From AWTP1-9 sp035703165 (GTDB lineage Bacteria; Bacteroidota; Bacteroidia; Chitinophagales; Chitinophagaceae), in assembly GCA_035703165.1 (NCBI GenBank), contig DASSYR010000031.1:1-64000 (forward strand): a stretch of 64,000 nucleotides of DNA, in the 5' to 3' direction. Positions 9,482 to 18,866 of this stretch are shown piece after piece (the stretch's first letter is position 1; each line of letters opens with the position of its first letter). The notes under the pieces are model-generated. The model searched no databases. It worked only from the letters and a program-made list of their open reading frames with translations, and had not been told where the DNA came from. The position numbers and the translations under genes are program-made.

Positions 9482-12400
9482 TTTTTAACTGGTAATAATA
9501 TTCCGTAATAATAAGAAAGAGTTTGTTTTAATACGCCATTATCATCAAAAAATTTAATTGAGCCATGTAGCGTGTTGTTATAGTAATTACCTTCTTCTGT
9601 AACTATTCCTTTGTTATTATATATTTTGTATGGCCCATGTGCTTTATCATGCTTATAAGTATATTGAAATTTCGGTTTGCCATCCGGATAATATCCCTTG
9701 TATATTCCTTCGGTTTGTCCATATTCTTCTCTGCTTTCTTCTCGCAATTTCCCATTGCTGTAATAACTCTTTTCCTCGCCATTTATTTTTCCTTCAATGA
9801 ATTCAAATTCAGTAATAAGATTGCCTCTTGAGTAAAATACTTTTACTTTACCTGAGCCTAATGGTATTTGAATAGGGGGTAATAGCTTCCCGGTTTTGTC
9901 AAAGTAAGTATAAGAAATAGGAATATCGTTTTTGTAATTTATGCAATAACTTAATTGTCCAGTCTCATCGTAATAGTTAGACGTACTGTCTCTTAATCCT
10001 TCCTTATAATGATTAGTCTGACTGATTTTTGAATCTTCGTTGTAGAATATTTGTGACCCGTTTAGTTCGTTATTTTCATATTGTTCAGTATAAGATAATT
10101 TTCCATTGCGTTTATAGTATTTCCATGTGCCTGTTTTTTTACCTGCCTTATATTCTCCCTCGGTAGCTAAAGCGCCTCCATAGAAATAATTTTTATAGGA
10201 GCCATCGGTTTCACCAAATTTTAAAGATTGTTCTGACTCTAAACTTCCGTCAAAGTAATAATATTTGAAGGGGCCGTCAAAATACCCGTTTACAAAAGTT
10301 CCTTCACCGTATAGTTTCCCGTTAAAATGGAGCGAGGTATATTTCCCTGATCCCTTTGGAAAGTGAATTGCATTAATAAGTTTTCCCGTAGTGTCGTATT
10401 GTTTAAATTCTTGTATCCATCCAAAGTAATTTTTTTGCTCGGAATTTATTTTTCCATTGGGCCAATATTCAGTTTGATATCCGTATTGTTCTTCATTTAG
10501 GTAATTAATTTTTGTTGTTAAGTCGCCTTGCTCATTATAATATAACCAATTTCCCTCTGCTTTGTCGTTTTTATACCATCCTTCGCTTTTTAATATTCCG
10601 CTTTCATAATAGCCTTTATAGTAGCCATCTTTTTGCCCACCAACGTAAGTAAGTTCACTTGCTTTTTTCCCGCTGGCAAAATAGTTTGTAGATAAACCAT
10701 CAAGTTGTCCATTATTATAGGTGCTGGTTTCGTTTATCCGGCCATTATTGTAAAAAAATGTTTCATTACCAATTTGGATGCCTTTATCATTATAAGTGTT
10801 TTGTCTGCGTTTGCTTCCGTTTGGGCGATAAGAATTAAGTTCTAATATTTTGTTTTTTATTTCCGAGACGCTTATTTCTTTTCCCGTCTTGTCAAAATAT
10901 TTTGCTTTTTTTAGTATATCGTTGTCATAAGTAAGTATTGAATATAATTTTCCGTCATCATCAAAGTATTCGACATTACCAAAGGTTTTTCCCTTTTTAT
11001 TTTGGTATCTTATCGAAATCTGTCCGTTGTCATGATATTCCTCGTAGAGACCTTCCAATAAACCATTTTCATATTTTTCAATATTTTTTAAACGCTTGTT
11101 GGGGTGATATCGTTGCCAGGTGCCATCCCGCTCATCGTTTTTATATTGCCCCTCAAAATTTAATGTGCCATTTTCATGATAACCTTTTGTTTTACCTTCA
11201 GCTTTTCCATTTATATAAGTAAGTTCTGATTCTAATTGGCCGTTTTTGAAAAAATTTTCATACTTGCCGTCTAAGGAATCTTCTTTGTAATTTTCTATTG
11301 TTTGAATGTTTCCGGAAGGGAAGTAGAGTTTCCTAACTCCATTTAGTTTGCCTTCTTTGAAAAATTCTTCTGCTTTAAGTCCTCCGGCATAATAGAATAA
11401 GGTGTGCTTACCTGTTTCTTTTCCGCTCTTATATATACCGGATGAACTGGTATTGCCGTTTTTAAAATAAGAAATTACTTCTCCTTCCAGTTCTCCTTCT
11501 GCATAATTTTCTATGGCATTAATTGTTCCATTAAAGTTGTAAAAAACCCATTTGCCTTTTCTTTTCCCGCTATTATCATAACTTCCTCTTGATCTGATAT
11601 TTCCGGATGCAAAGAAATATTCCCAGTCACCAATGGAATTTTGCCCGTCAGTGCTTAAGCTCCCTTTGCTGCTGAGTTCTCCGTTGGAGAAGAAGAAGAT
11701 GGGCTTCGATTTGATTCTTTTTTCATAGCTGAGTATTCGGGTAGATCGAATTGTATTTAAATAGCTTATTATGTCTGATACCAAGGCCTCTATTTCCTTT
11801 TTATTTTTTTTATTAAACGTTTTTATGATATCAACATCAACCTGTGAAAAGATGTAATTAATGAAGTATTCAAATTTTCCAGTATTAAAAAATTGTTTAA
11901 ATAGGGGAACGTAATATTGCATCCAGAAATCATTTTCCAGTTCACTATATTCTATTTTTTCGAATAATACTTGAATTTGTCTTGCTATAGGGTCGTCTAA
12001 CTTTATTATGGACTTGTAGTTTTTATCTAATGCAATTTTTGAGGCAATTATTTGTTCCAATAATTGTATCTGTTCGGAGGGCTCTTCATTTCTATTACTG
12101 ATGTATTCCTGCAGATCGGTTTCATTTTTTGAAATAACTCTCATGAGGGTAATTGAAGAAGATTGGTAGCGACCACCTGGCACCATCATTTGATACGCTA
12201 TGAAGCTTAAAAATGCCTGGATTATTTTTCCCTGGTTGATGGCGGCTTGCCCTAAGCGGAAATGAGCGCTGTAATTATAGGGGTCAATAAGTAAAGAGGT
12301 TTTTAAAACTTCTTCCGCTTCTTTGTATTTTTTGAGCGACATGAGTGTAACTCCTTTGTTTAAGTATAAAGGAGAATAGGCCGGGAATTTTTGCAAAGCT

Positions 12401-12774
12401 GAGTCATATATTTTCAAAGCTTCTTCTTCATTTCCAAGTATGTCAATAGTATTTGCGTACAGAGTTAATAATGCTGGTAGCCTTTCCGGATCTTCATCAA
12501 GACTCAAGGCTTTTTCGCAATATTCTTTGGCAACTACGTACTGACTATCGGACTGGGAAGCGTAAGCTATTTCATACAAAGCCCATACATAGTTGGTATC
12601 ACTGGGACTTACTTTTATAAAATAATCAATTGCTTCTTTATATTTACCCTCATCAGAAAGTTTGATCCCTTCTTTTATTGTTTCCCCGGAATTAATTAAA
12701 GGATTGTTTTGTTGGGCTAAAATGTTTAAGAGAGGGGTGGCTATTGAAAGTAAGGTAAAAAAAATCTTTATCAT
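9478..12774 (-). CDS. exported TPR plus MORN/YwqK-like repeat protein
   Basis: The 1098-residue product begins with a signal peptide (MIKIFFTLLSIATPLLNILAQ). Residues about 30-230 contain TPR-like helical repeats. After a linker, residues about 385-1095 hold roughly 30 tandem units of about 23-24 residues with the pattern G-x-x-x-x-Y-x-x-N-G-x-L-x-x-E-x-x-Y-x-x-G. This is the YwqK/MORN-2 type, which folds as an extended beta-hairpin array. Known MORN proteins bind lipids or act as scaffolds; the YwqK label antitoxin in databases is not proof of function. The ATG at 12774 gives the signal peptide; a longer frame to 12843 enters the promoter region. It leads an operon with two transglutaminase-fold genes. 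The repeats are diverged, not recent duplicates. Confidence 0.85.
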   Translation of the reverse strand: MIKIFFTLLSIATPLLNILAQQNNPLINSGETIKEGIKLSDEGKYKEAIDYFIKVSPSDTNYVWALYEIAYASQSDSQYVVAKEYCEKALSLDEDPERLPALLTLYANTIDILGNEEEALKIYDSALQKFPAYSPLYLNKGVTLMSLKKYKEAEEVLKTSLLIDPYNYSAHFRLGQAAINQGKIIQAFLSFIAYQMMVPGGRYQSSSITLMRVISKNETDLQEYISNRNEEPSEQIQLLEQIIASKIALDKNYKSIIKLDDPIARQIQVLFEKIEYSELENDFWMQYYVPLFKQFFNTGKFEYFINYIFSQVDVDIIKTFNKKNKKEIEALVSDIISYLNTIRSTRILSYEKRIKSKPIFFFSNGELSSKGSLSTDGQNSIGDWEYFFASGNIRSRGSYDNSGKRKGKWVFYNFNGTINAIENYAEGELEGEVISYFKNGNTSSSGIYKSGKETGKHTLFYYAGGLKAEEFFKEGKLNGVRKLYFPSGNIQTIENYKEDSLDGKYENFFKNGQLESELTYINGKAEGKTKGYHENGTLNFEGQYKNDERDGTWQRYHPNKRLKNIEKYENGLLEGLYEEYHDNGQISIRYQNKKGKTFGNVEYFDDDGKLYSILTYDNDILKKAKYFDKTGKEISVSEIKNKILELNSYRPNGSKRRQNTYNDKGIQIGNETFFYNNGRINETSTYNNGQLDGLSTNYFASGKKASELTYVGGQKDGYYKGYYESGILKSEGWYKNDKAEGNWLYYNEQGDLTTKINYLNEEQYGYQTEYWPNGKINSEQKNYFGWIQEFKQYDTTGKLINAIHFPKGSGKYTSLHFNGKLYGEGTFVNGYFDGPFKYYYFDGSLESEQSLKFGETDGSYKNYFYGGALATEGEYKAGKKTGTWKYYKRNGKLSYTEQYENNELNGSQIFYNEDSKISQTNHYKEGLRDSTSNYYDETGQLSYCINYKNDIPISYTYFDKTGKLLPPIQIPLGSGKVKVFYSRGNLITEFEFIEGKINGEEKSYYSNGKLREESREEYGQTEGIYKGYYPDGKPKFQYTYKHDKAHGPYKIYNNKGIVTEEGNYYNNTLHGSIKFFDDNGVLKQTLSYYYGILLPVKK

Positions 12775-12838
12775 AAAGTTACGGATTTCGGAATGCGTGA
12801 AATTAAAAATAAAATGAATAGATATTTCAAAACAATAT

Positions 12839-12860
12839 AACAATTTTACGTAAAATTGTT
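12839..12860. promoter_or_regulatory. 22-bp perfect palindrome between divergent MORN operon and murB
   Basis: The sequence has perfect two-fold symmetry over 22 bases, centred on ACGT, with AACAATTTT and AAAATTGTT arms. It starts 65 bases upstream of the MORN-protein ATG and ends 7 bases before the murB ATG. It has no loop, so it looks like an operator for a dimeric regulator rather than a terminator. TAAAATTG within it (12851-12858) also resembles a weak -7 box for murB. No regulator is identified. Confidence 0.5.
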
Positions 12861-12867
12861 TTGTAAA

Positions 12868-13878
12868 ATGAAAATTATCCCAAATATATCACTTAAACCC
12901 TATAATACCTTTGGAGTTGATGCTAAGGCTAAATATTTTTCCGGGTTTACCTCTGTTGATGAGTTACGGGAACTGTCAAACGCCAATGCATGGCAAAGTA
13001 TTTTTGTACTTGGGGGCGGAAGTAATGTTCTTTTTACAAAAGATTTTGATGGACTGGTTTTAAAAAATGAAATCAAGGGGATAAATATTGTTCACGAAAA
13101 TGAACATTACGTGGATATAAAAGTAGGGGCAGGAGAAAAATGGCACCAGTTTGTGATGCATTGTATTGAACACAATTGGGCCGGAGTTGAAAACCTGTCT
13201 TTAATTCCGGGAAGTGTGGGAGCGAGCCCTATTCAAAATATTGGTGCTTATGGCGTTGAGATAAAGGATGTGTTTTATTGTCTGGAAGCCTACCATTATG
13301 CTGATAAAAAAGTTTATACATTCACCTTGAATGATTGTGAATTTAGCTATCGAAATAGTGTATTTAAAGCCAGGTATAAAGGCCAATTTGTTATTTTAAA
13401 TGCAACTTACCGGTTAAATAAACAGCCAAAATTTCACATTAAATATGGAGCTATTGAACAAGAACTGGAAAGAATGGGAGTAAAAACATTAAATATTCGT
13501 GCTATATCACAAGCTGTAATTAACATTCGTTCTTCTAAATTGCCGAATCCGGACTTAATTGGTAATGCAGGAAGTTTTTTTAAAAACCCTGAAATAAGCG
13601 CTGCACAATTTTCTGATCTTACCATTCAATTTCCCGGGATTATTGGTTACAAACTACCCGATGAAAAAATAAAACTGGCTGCGGGTTGGCTAATTGAGCA
13701 GTGTGGGTGGAAGGGGTTTCGGAGGGGAGACGCCGGTTGTCATTCCGATCAGGCATTGGTACTGGTAAATTATGGTAATGCAAACGGGGCCGAGATTTTA
13801 GCGTTAGGCGAGGAAATCCGGGAAAGTGTTAAAACAAAATTTGGGGTTGAGTTGCAAAAGGAAGTGAATATTATATGA
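12868..13878 (+). CDS. murB: UDP-N-acetylenolpyruvoylglucosamine reductase (MurB, type I)
   Basis: MurB reduces UDP-GlcNAc-enolpyruvate to UDP-MurNAc with NADPH and FAD in the cytoplasm, the second committed step of peptidoglycan precursor synthesis. The 336-residue product has the FAD-binding GGGSNVLF motif, LSLIPGSVGASPIQNIGAYG, the type I loop Tyr in SYRNSVFK and the catalytic Ser in NAGSFFKNP. The length and the SYRNS loop mark the E. coli-like type I. The ATG at 12868 gives the native-looking MKIIPNISLKPYNTFG start; an upstream TTG at 12856 lies inside the palindrome and is less likely. The gene stands alone, divergent from the MORN operon. Confidence 0.95.
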   Translation: MKIIPNISLKPYNTFGVDAKAKYFSGFTSVDELRELSNANAWQSIFVLGGGSNVLFTKDFDGLVLKNEIKGINIVHENEHYVDIKVGAGEKWHQFVMHCIEHNWAGVENLSLIPGSVGASPIQNIGAYGVEIKDVFYCLEAYHYADKKVYTFTLNDCEFSYRNSVFKARYKGQFVILNATYRLNKQPKFHIKYGAIEQELERMGVKTLNIRAISQAVINIRSSKLPNPDLIGNAGSFFKNPEISAAQFSDLTIQFPGIIGYKLPDEKIKLAAGWLIEQCGWKGFRRGDAGCHSDQALVLVNYGNANGAEILALGEEIRESVKTKFGVELQKEVNII

Positions 13879-13906
13879 AAAACTAATTTTGAATTTATTA
13901 TTTTAT

Positions 13907-15430
13907 TCAGGTAAAGTCTTCCCCATCAAAATCATCTCCTTCCTGTTTGGAATTGCCTATATTCAACATAGAGCCCATTAAATCTTTAAACTCTATTTTA
14001 CCTTCTACAAATTTTTTACTGATCATGGAATAGGCGGATAGTCCATGCAAAACAAATTCCATTAATAAAGCTGCTTCTTTTTCATTGGCATGTTTGAAGT
14101 ATTTTTTTATCAGGGCATGCAGACCATCCACCTTATACAATTGCTGTACTTTAGCTTCATCTTTTGCATTAAAAAAAATATTTAATTGATTCCCGTTGTC
14201 AAACCAATCGGTAATAGGGCGAAACGGATTTTGCTCTCCGCCCTGTTGGTTCCTTCTTTTTTTAAAGGTTTCGGGATTAGGGAAGTAATGAACAAAGGAA
14301 GCACGAACTGCCTTATCCATCAAATTCATCGCAACCTGGTAAGGGCCTTCCTGCTCACCTTCATATACCAGTTCAATTTTGCCTGTGATGGAAGGTATAA
14401 TACCAACCAAATCACTTATCCATACCTGTGTTTCTTTTTCGTTGTTAATGATTGCTCTTCGCTCTGCCGCACTAACTGAATTTTCGTAAGCTGAAATAGT
14501 AAGCCTGGCACTTACACCACTTTTCTTATCCACCAATTCACTACTTCTTGCTTCAAAAGAAACTTGTTCAATTAAACGTTTAACTAAATCACTCACTTTT
14601 ACTTTCTGTAATTGTTCTTTATGTACATCCGCTTCTTGTTCAGTAATAGCAAGAGACGTTTCAATAGTTTTGGGATAGTGAGTGAGTATTTGACTTTCAA
14701 TTCTGTCTTTCAAAGGCGTTACTATTGATCCCCGGTTTGTATAATCTTCCGGGTTGGCTGTAAAAACAAATAAAATATCTAAGGGTAAACGTAATTTAAA
14801 ACCACGTATTTGCACATCACCTTCTTCAAGGATATTAAATAAAGCCACTTGTATCCTTGCCTGTAAATCGGGAATTTCGTTAATTACAAAAATGCCCCGG
14901 TTACTTCTTGGTATAATGCCATAATGTAAAACTTTCTCGTCGGCAAAATTTAATTTTAAATTAGCAGCTTTGATAGGGTCTATATCACCAATTAAATCCG
15001 CCACACTCACATCAGGCGTGGCCAGCTTTTCGCCATAACGTTCACTTCGATGTACCCAGTGTATGGCTGTTTCATCGCCGTGGGCAGCTATTTGATCCTG
15101 CGCATATTTGGAAACAGGATTTGTAGGATCATCATTAATCTCCGATCCATAAACGATAGGAATGTATTCGTCTAATAAGTTTGTCATCAGCCTGGCCATT
15201 CTTGTTTTAGCCTGTCCACGCAAACCCAAAAACAAAATATTGTGACGGGACAACAAAGCTCTTTCCACATCCGGAATAACACTATCTTCATACCCAAGGA
15301 TACCAGAAAATGTTTCTTCCCTGTTTTGTAACTTTTTTATAAGATTGATGCGTATTTCTTCCTTAACCGGTTTGTATTTATACCCGCTTTTCTTTAAGTC
15401 GCCCAGTGTTTGAATTTTTCTAATATCCAT
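13907..15430 (-). CDS. MoxR/magnesium-chelatase-I-like AAA+ ATPase
   Basis: The product is 507 residues. The AAA+ core carries Walker A GLRGQAKT at 69-76, a Walker B-like segment VINE at 182-185 and sensor-1 FTANPEDYTNRGS. The Walker B has Asn in place of the usual Asp; I recall this as typical of the Bacteroidota subfamily, so it may not be a defect. Relatives of this clade (ChlI/BchI, MoxR) remodel protein complexes, usually with a von Willebrand A partner. No VWA gene is adjacent here. The C-terminal 150 residues are helical and end in an acidic tail. The specific client is unknown, and bchI-type naming would be misleading because no chlorophyll genes are present. Confidence 0.82.
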   Translation of the reverse strand: MDIRKIQTLGDLKKSGYKYKPVKEEIRINLIKKLQNREETFSGILGYEDSVIPDVERALLSRHNILFLGLRGQAKTRMARLMTNLLDEYIPIVYGSEINDDPTNPVSKYAQDQIAAHGDETAIHWVHRSERYGEKLATPDVSVADLIGDIDPIKAANLKLNFADEKVLHYGIIPRSNRGIFVINEIPDLQARIQVALFNILEEGDVQIRGFKLRLPLDILFVFTANPEDYTNRGSIVTPLKDRIESQILTHYPKTIETSLAITEQEADVHKEQLQKVKVSDLVKRLIEQVSFEARSSELVDKKSGVSARLTISAYENSVSAAERRAIINNEKETQVWISDLVGIIPSITGKIELVYEGEQEGPYQVAMNLMDKAVRASFVHYFPNPETFKKRRNQQGGEQNPFRPITDWFDNGNQLNIFFNAKDEAKVQQLYKVDGLHALIKKYFKHANEKEAALLMEFVLHGLSAYSMISKKFVEGKIEFKDLMGSMLNIGNSKQEGDDFDGEDFT

Positions 15431-15654
15431 TTTGCTTTATTATTAGCTGAAGTGTCTTCTACCGGTGTTTCAGCAGGTGTTTTGTTAATTCATTTATTAG
15501 TAACAAAAAATGAGATAAATGGTTCTTTTTGAAAAGGTATAAAGATAAGCATTGTTAAAAGAAAGACACGTTAAAAATTATTTAACTGTTACAAAAGCTC
15601 ATACTAAAACGAGTGAAACTAGTAAGGGTAAAAAAATACTTTGAAGAAGGGCCT

Positions 15655-18150
15655 CTACCATCTGGCCACAATCTTAAAATTGACCAAACGTGGCGTTAAA
15701 CGATTGGGTATGGTAAAAATGTTATTTGCAAAATCTTTTATAAGCAGGTAGGAAATTGTATTAGGTCTGTCAATAATATTAAATACTTCAAGACTTGCCC
15801 AGATATTGTCAAAATTTTTAAAAGGACTATACCTTCTTCTATTTGCTTTTTCTGAATTGAGCAACAAGAAGCTAAAGCCCAGATCAATTCTTATATAGGG
15901 GTCAATGGTTAGTGCATTTCGGTATTTTGTGCTATTGGGAATGTTATAGGGGAGGTTGGTACCAAATAAAGTATTCAAATGCACTTTAAAGTTTTTGTTT
16001 GTACTTAAATAATCCTGGAAAAACATTCCAAATGTTATTAAACGATCGGTAGGCCGGCGTAACCAACCGCCTTCAACTTTAACACTATCAATTGGATTAT
16101 TTAGCGAATCAATTTTATAATTATACCAAAAATCGTTATTTAAGTTTTCGCGACTTTGCATGATGCCAATGCTAATCCAACTTTCAGCATCCTTTACTAA
16201 TTCTCCAAAAAGTCTTGCTTCGATACCCGTTGTAAAAGCTTTGGCATTATTTTCTCCAAAGTAGCGTATGCGAACGTTATCAATATCATAAGGCACTACA
16301 TGGGTTATGTATTTGTAATAGGCTTCTATTTGTAAGCGGGAAGGACGTCCGCCCAATCCTTTAAAATTATAATCAAATCCAACAACAGCTTGCCAGCTTT
16401 TTTGTGATTTTACATCTGTATTTATTGTTCCATCGTATCTTCTTAATTCCCGGTAAAATGGGGGCTGATTGTAAGAACCTACGGACAGTTTTATTACAAC
16501 ATCTCTTTTCCAGAGAGGCTTCCAGGAAGCCTGTAGTCTTGGGGATAATAAAAATTCTTTATTGAGTGTATTGTAATTAAAACGCACACCGGCTTGTAAA
16601 GTAAAATGGGTGGTGTCTTTAAATAATAAATTATCCTGGATATAGCCTTGTATTCTTTTAATATCCAGGTCAGCTTTGGATTTTATTACTTTACTAAGAT
16701 TTAGTATTTCCGGGTTGTAAGGAAGTGTATAGCCACCGGAATCCTGTAATTCCCATTCATTTAAACGATCGGTTATGCTTTGTTTTTCTACACTTAATCC
16801 CCATTGATAAAAGTTTTTGCCTTTTTCAAAAGATCCTTTATGTGATAAATTGTAAATCTCAATGTTTAAACGATTACGGGCATAATTTAAAAATACCCCA
16901 GCTCCAAGCGGATTGGTAATTAATCCATTATCAGTATTGCCTCTGTCAAAATTTCTTTCTCCAAATAAATAGGCTCCCGCTATATCAATGGATTCTTTTT
17001 CGTTGTTTTGAAAACGACTTGCCATCCATTTTAAACGAAGGTTTTTATGAGGTTGGTTAATGGCGGTAATACCAGCCATATTGGTAACATAACGATCAAT
17101 TTCTCTTCCGTCAAAATAAATATCCAAACCAAGATTTGCAGTAAAGAAAGGAGAGAATACAGAAGATGTTTGTTGCGAAAATTCAGGGGAGAGTTTGAAT
17201 TGCGTTCTGGATATGTTCCCCAATGCTTCCACGCTCCATTTATTGTTAAGCTGCCAGGTTAAATAAGATTGAAAATCCATGGAGGAAGGGATATATTTTC
17301 CTTTTACTTCCTGGCTGCCTAGTAAGTTTGCATTGGTGCGCTGGCGAATTCCTGCTACATAAGTAAAGTTCCCATTTTGAGAAGCACCTTCTAATTGTAG
17401 TCCCTGCTCTAATAAACTTACGTACGCTGAGCCGCCAATTTTTTTTGGTTTACGGTATTGTATATCCAATACAGAAGATGTTTTATCACCATATTTTGCT
17501 TGAAATCCCCCGGTATAAAAGTTGATATTTTTAACCAATTCAGGGTTAATAAAGCTTAATCCCTCTTGCTGCCCACTACGTACCAGGTAAGGGCGAAATA
17601 TTTCGAAATCATTTATATAAATAAGATTTTCATCATAATTACCGCCGCGTACAGAATATTGTGAGGTTAATTCATTATTGCTTCCAACAAAAATTTTAAT
17701 CAGGCTTTCTACTCCGCCAGTAGCAGAAGGAATGGTTAGGGCTAATTTTGGGTTAGTAATTTTTATTAAACCGGTCTGATTTCTGTCAGGCTGATTGGCA
17801 ACAACAACTTCCTCTAATACATTAGAACTGCCTTTTTCCATTTTAATGGTAATTCTTTCTTGTTCATTATCGCTCAGGTAAAAATTTCTTTGTTCCGTTC
17901 TATATCCTAAAAAAGTAAAAATTAATGCAAAAGGTTTTTCAGCAGGAGTTTTTATACGAAAGGTTCCGGAATCGCTGGTGATGGTGCCGCCCTCTCTTCC
18001 CAAAATTTCCACAGATACTTTAGACATCGGCTTTTCATTTTCATCTACCACCTTGCCGGAAACATAAGCATATTTTTTTTGAGCAACGCAAAAAAAGGAA
18101 ATCAGAAAAAAACAAAATGTAAGGGTTAGTTTGTGTTTATTTGCTTTCAT
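15655..18150 (-). CDS. TonB-dependent receptor with carboxypeptidase-like N-terminal domain
   Basis: The product is 831 residues. A signal peptide (about residues 1-23) is followed by a CarboxypepD_reg-like beta-sandwich (YVSGKVVDENEKPMSKVSVE) to about residue 105. The plug domain (about 118-230) has the YSVRGGNYDENLIYINDFEI segment. The C-terminal barrel ends in VARW, a typical terminal aromatic beta strand. It should import a ligand across the outer membrane using TonB energy, but no SusD-like partner or substrate gene is adjacent, so the ligand is unknown. Its ATG overlaps the rpe stop by one base (TAATG), suggesting coupling to rpe. This looks positional rather than functional. Confidence 0.9.
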   Translation of the reverse strand: MKANKHKLTLTFCFFLISFFCVAQKKYAYVSGKVVDENEKPMSKVSVEILGREGGTITSDSGTFRIKTPAEKPFALIFTFLGYRTEQRNFYLSDNEQERITIKMEKGSSNVLEEVVVANQPDRNQTGLIKITNPKLALTIPSATGGVESLIKIFVGSNNELTSQYSVRGGNYDENLIYINDFEIFRPYLVRSGQQEGLSFINPELVKNINFYTGGFQAKYGDKTSSVLDIQYRKPKKIGGSAYVSLLEQGLQLEGASQNGNFTYVAGIRQRTNANLLGSQEVKGKYIPSSMDFQSYLTWQLNNKWSVEALGNISRTQFKLSPEFSQQTSSVFSPFFTANLGLDIYFDGREIDRYVTNMAGITAINQPHKNLRLKWMASRFQNNEKESIDIAGAYLFGERNFDRGNTDNGLITNPLGAGVFLNYARNRLNIEIYNLSHKGSFEKGKNFYQWGLSVEKQSITDRLNEWELQDSGGYTLPYNPEILNLSKVIKSKADLDIKRIQGYIQDNLLFKDTTHFTLQAGVRFNYNTLNKEFLLSPRLQASWKPLWKRDVVIKLSVGSYNQPPFYRELRRYDGTINTDVKSQKSWQAVVGFDYNFKGLGGRPSRLQIEAYYKYITHVVPYDIDNVRIRYFGENNAKAFTTGIEARLFGELVKDAESWISIGIMQSRENLNNDFWYNYKIDSLNNPIDSVKVEGGWLRRPTDRLITFGMFFQDYLSTNKNFKVHLNTLFGTNLPYNIPNSTKYRNALTIDPYIRIDLGFSFLLLNSEKANRRRYSPFKNFDNIWASLEVFNIIDRPNTISYLLIKDFANNIFTIPNRLTPRLVNFKIVARW

Positions 18151-18800
18151 TAGCTGATATGCTTCAATAAACGAATTGTTTCTACAGGGTTTGCCGATCT
18201 AAAAACAGTATTACCTGCTACCAGCACATCAGCGCCAGCGTCTGTTATGGATTTAGCATTTTCCAAAGTAACTCCCCCATCAATCTCAATCTTAGCATTG
18301 CTTTTATACTCATTAATCATTTTTTTCAGCTCTTTTATTTTGGCAATCGTATTAGGAATAAACGATTGTCCGCCAAAGCCCGGATTCACACTCATCAGGC
18401 AAACTAAATCAATATCGGTAATAACATCTTTTAATAAACTAACTGGCGTATGCGGATTGACGGCTACACCTGCCTTCATATTTAACGCTTTAATTTGCTG
18501 AATATTTCGATGTAGGTGTGTACAGGCTTCAATATGTACGGTTAAAATATCGGCCCCCGCTTTCTTGAATGCTTCAGCGTATTTTTCCGGTTCTACAATC
18601 ATCAGGTGCACATCGCAAACCTTAGTGGTTGTTTTGCGGATAAATTCAATAATCATTGGGCCAAAGCTGATGTTAGGAACAAATTTTCCATCCATTACGT
18701 CTAAGTGAAACCAGTCCGCTTCACTCTCGTTCAGCATTTTACAATCTTCCTCTAACTTTAAAAAATTAGCGGATAAAAGGGAGGGGGCGACAATGGGCAT
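18150..18800 (-). CDS. rpe: ribulose-phosphate 3-epimerase
   Basis: The 216-residue product matches the (beta/alpha)8 barrel enzyme that interconverts ribulose-5-phosphate and xylulose-5-phosphate in the pentose phosphate pathway. Visible signatures are APSLLSANFLKLEED at the N terminus, the metal and catalytic Asp/His region FHLDVMDGKFVPNISFG, VHLMIVEPEKY, VNPGFGGQSFIP and EIDGGVTLENA. The length is typical and all catalytic residues appear present. It lies 66 bases downstream of the TPR lipoprotein gene and overlaps the TonB receptor start by one base, so the three may form one transcript. Confidence 0.96.
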   Translation of the reverse strand: MPIVAPSLLSANFLKLEEDCKMLNESEADWFHLDVMDGKFVPNISFGPMIIEFIRKTTTKVCDVHLMIVEPEKYAEAFKKAGADILTVHIEACTHLHRNIQQIKALNMKAGVAVNPHTPVSLLKDVITDIDLVCLMSVNPGFGGQSFIPNTIAKIKELKKMINEYKSNAKIEIDGGVTLENAKSITDAGADVLVAGNTVFRSANPVETIRLLKHIS

Positions 18801-18866
18801 CTTCTTTTTATTTTTGGTTGTAGTTTATTTATAATTATTGAGAGTTTTACGTACAGGATACGGATT

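Noticed and set aside
9478..12774. YwqK antitoxin annotation for the repeat protein
   Set aside because: The repeats match the YwqK/MORN-2 type, but there is no toxin gene beside it and the protein is exported, so an antitoxin role is not supported.
13907..15430. Magnesium chelatase for chlorophyll synthesis
   Set aside because: Only an AAA+ core is shared; no bchD, bchH or other pigment genes are present.
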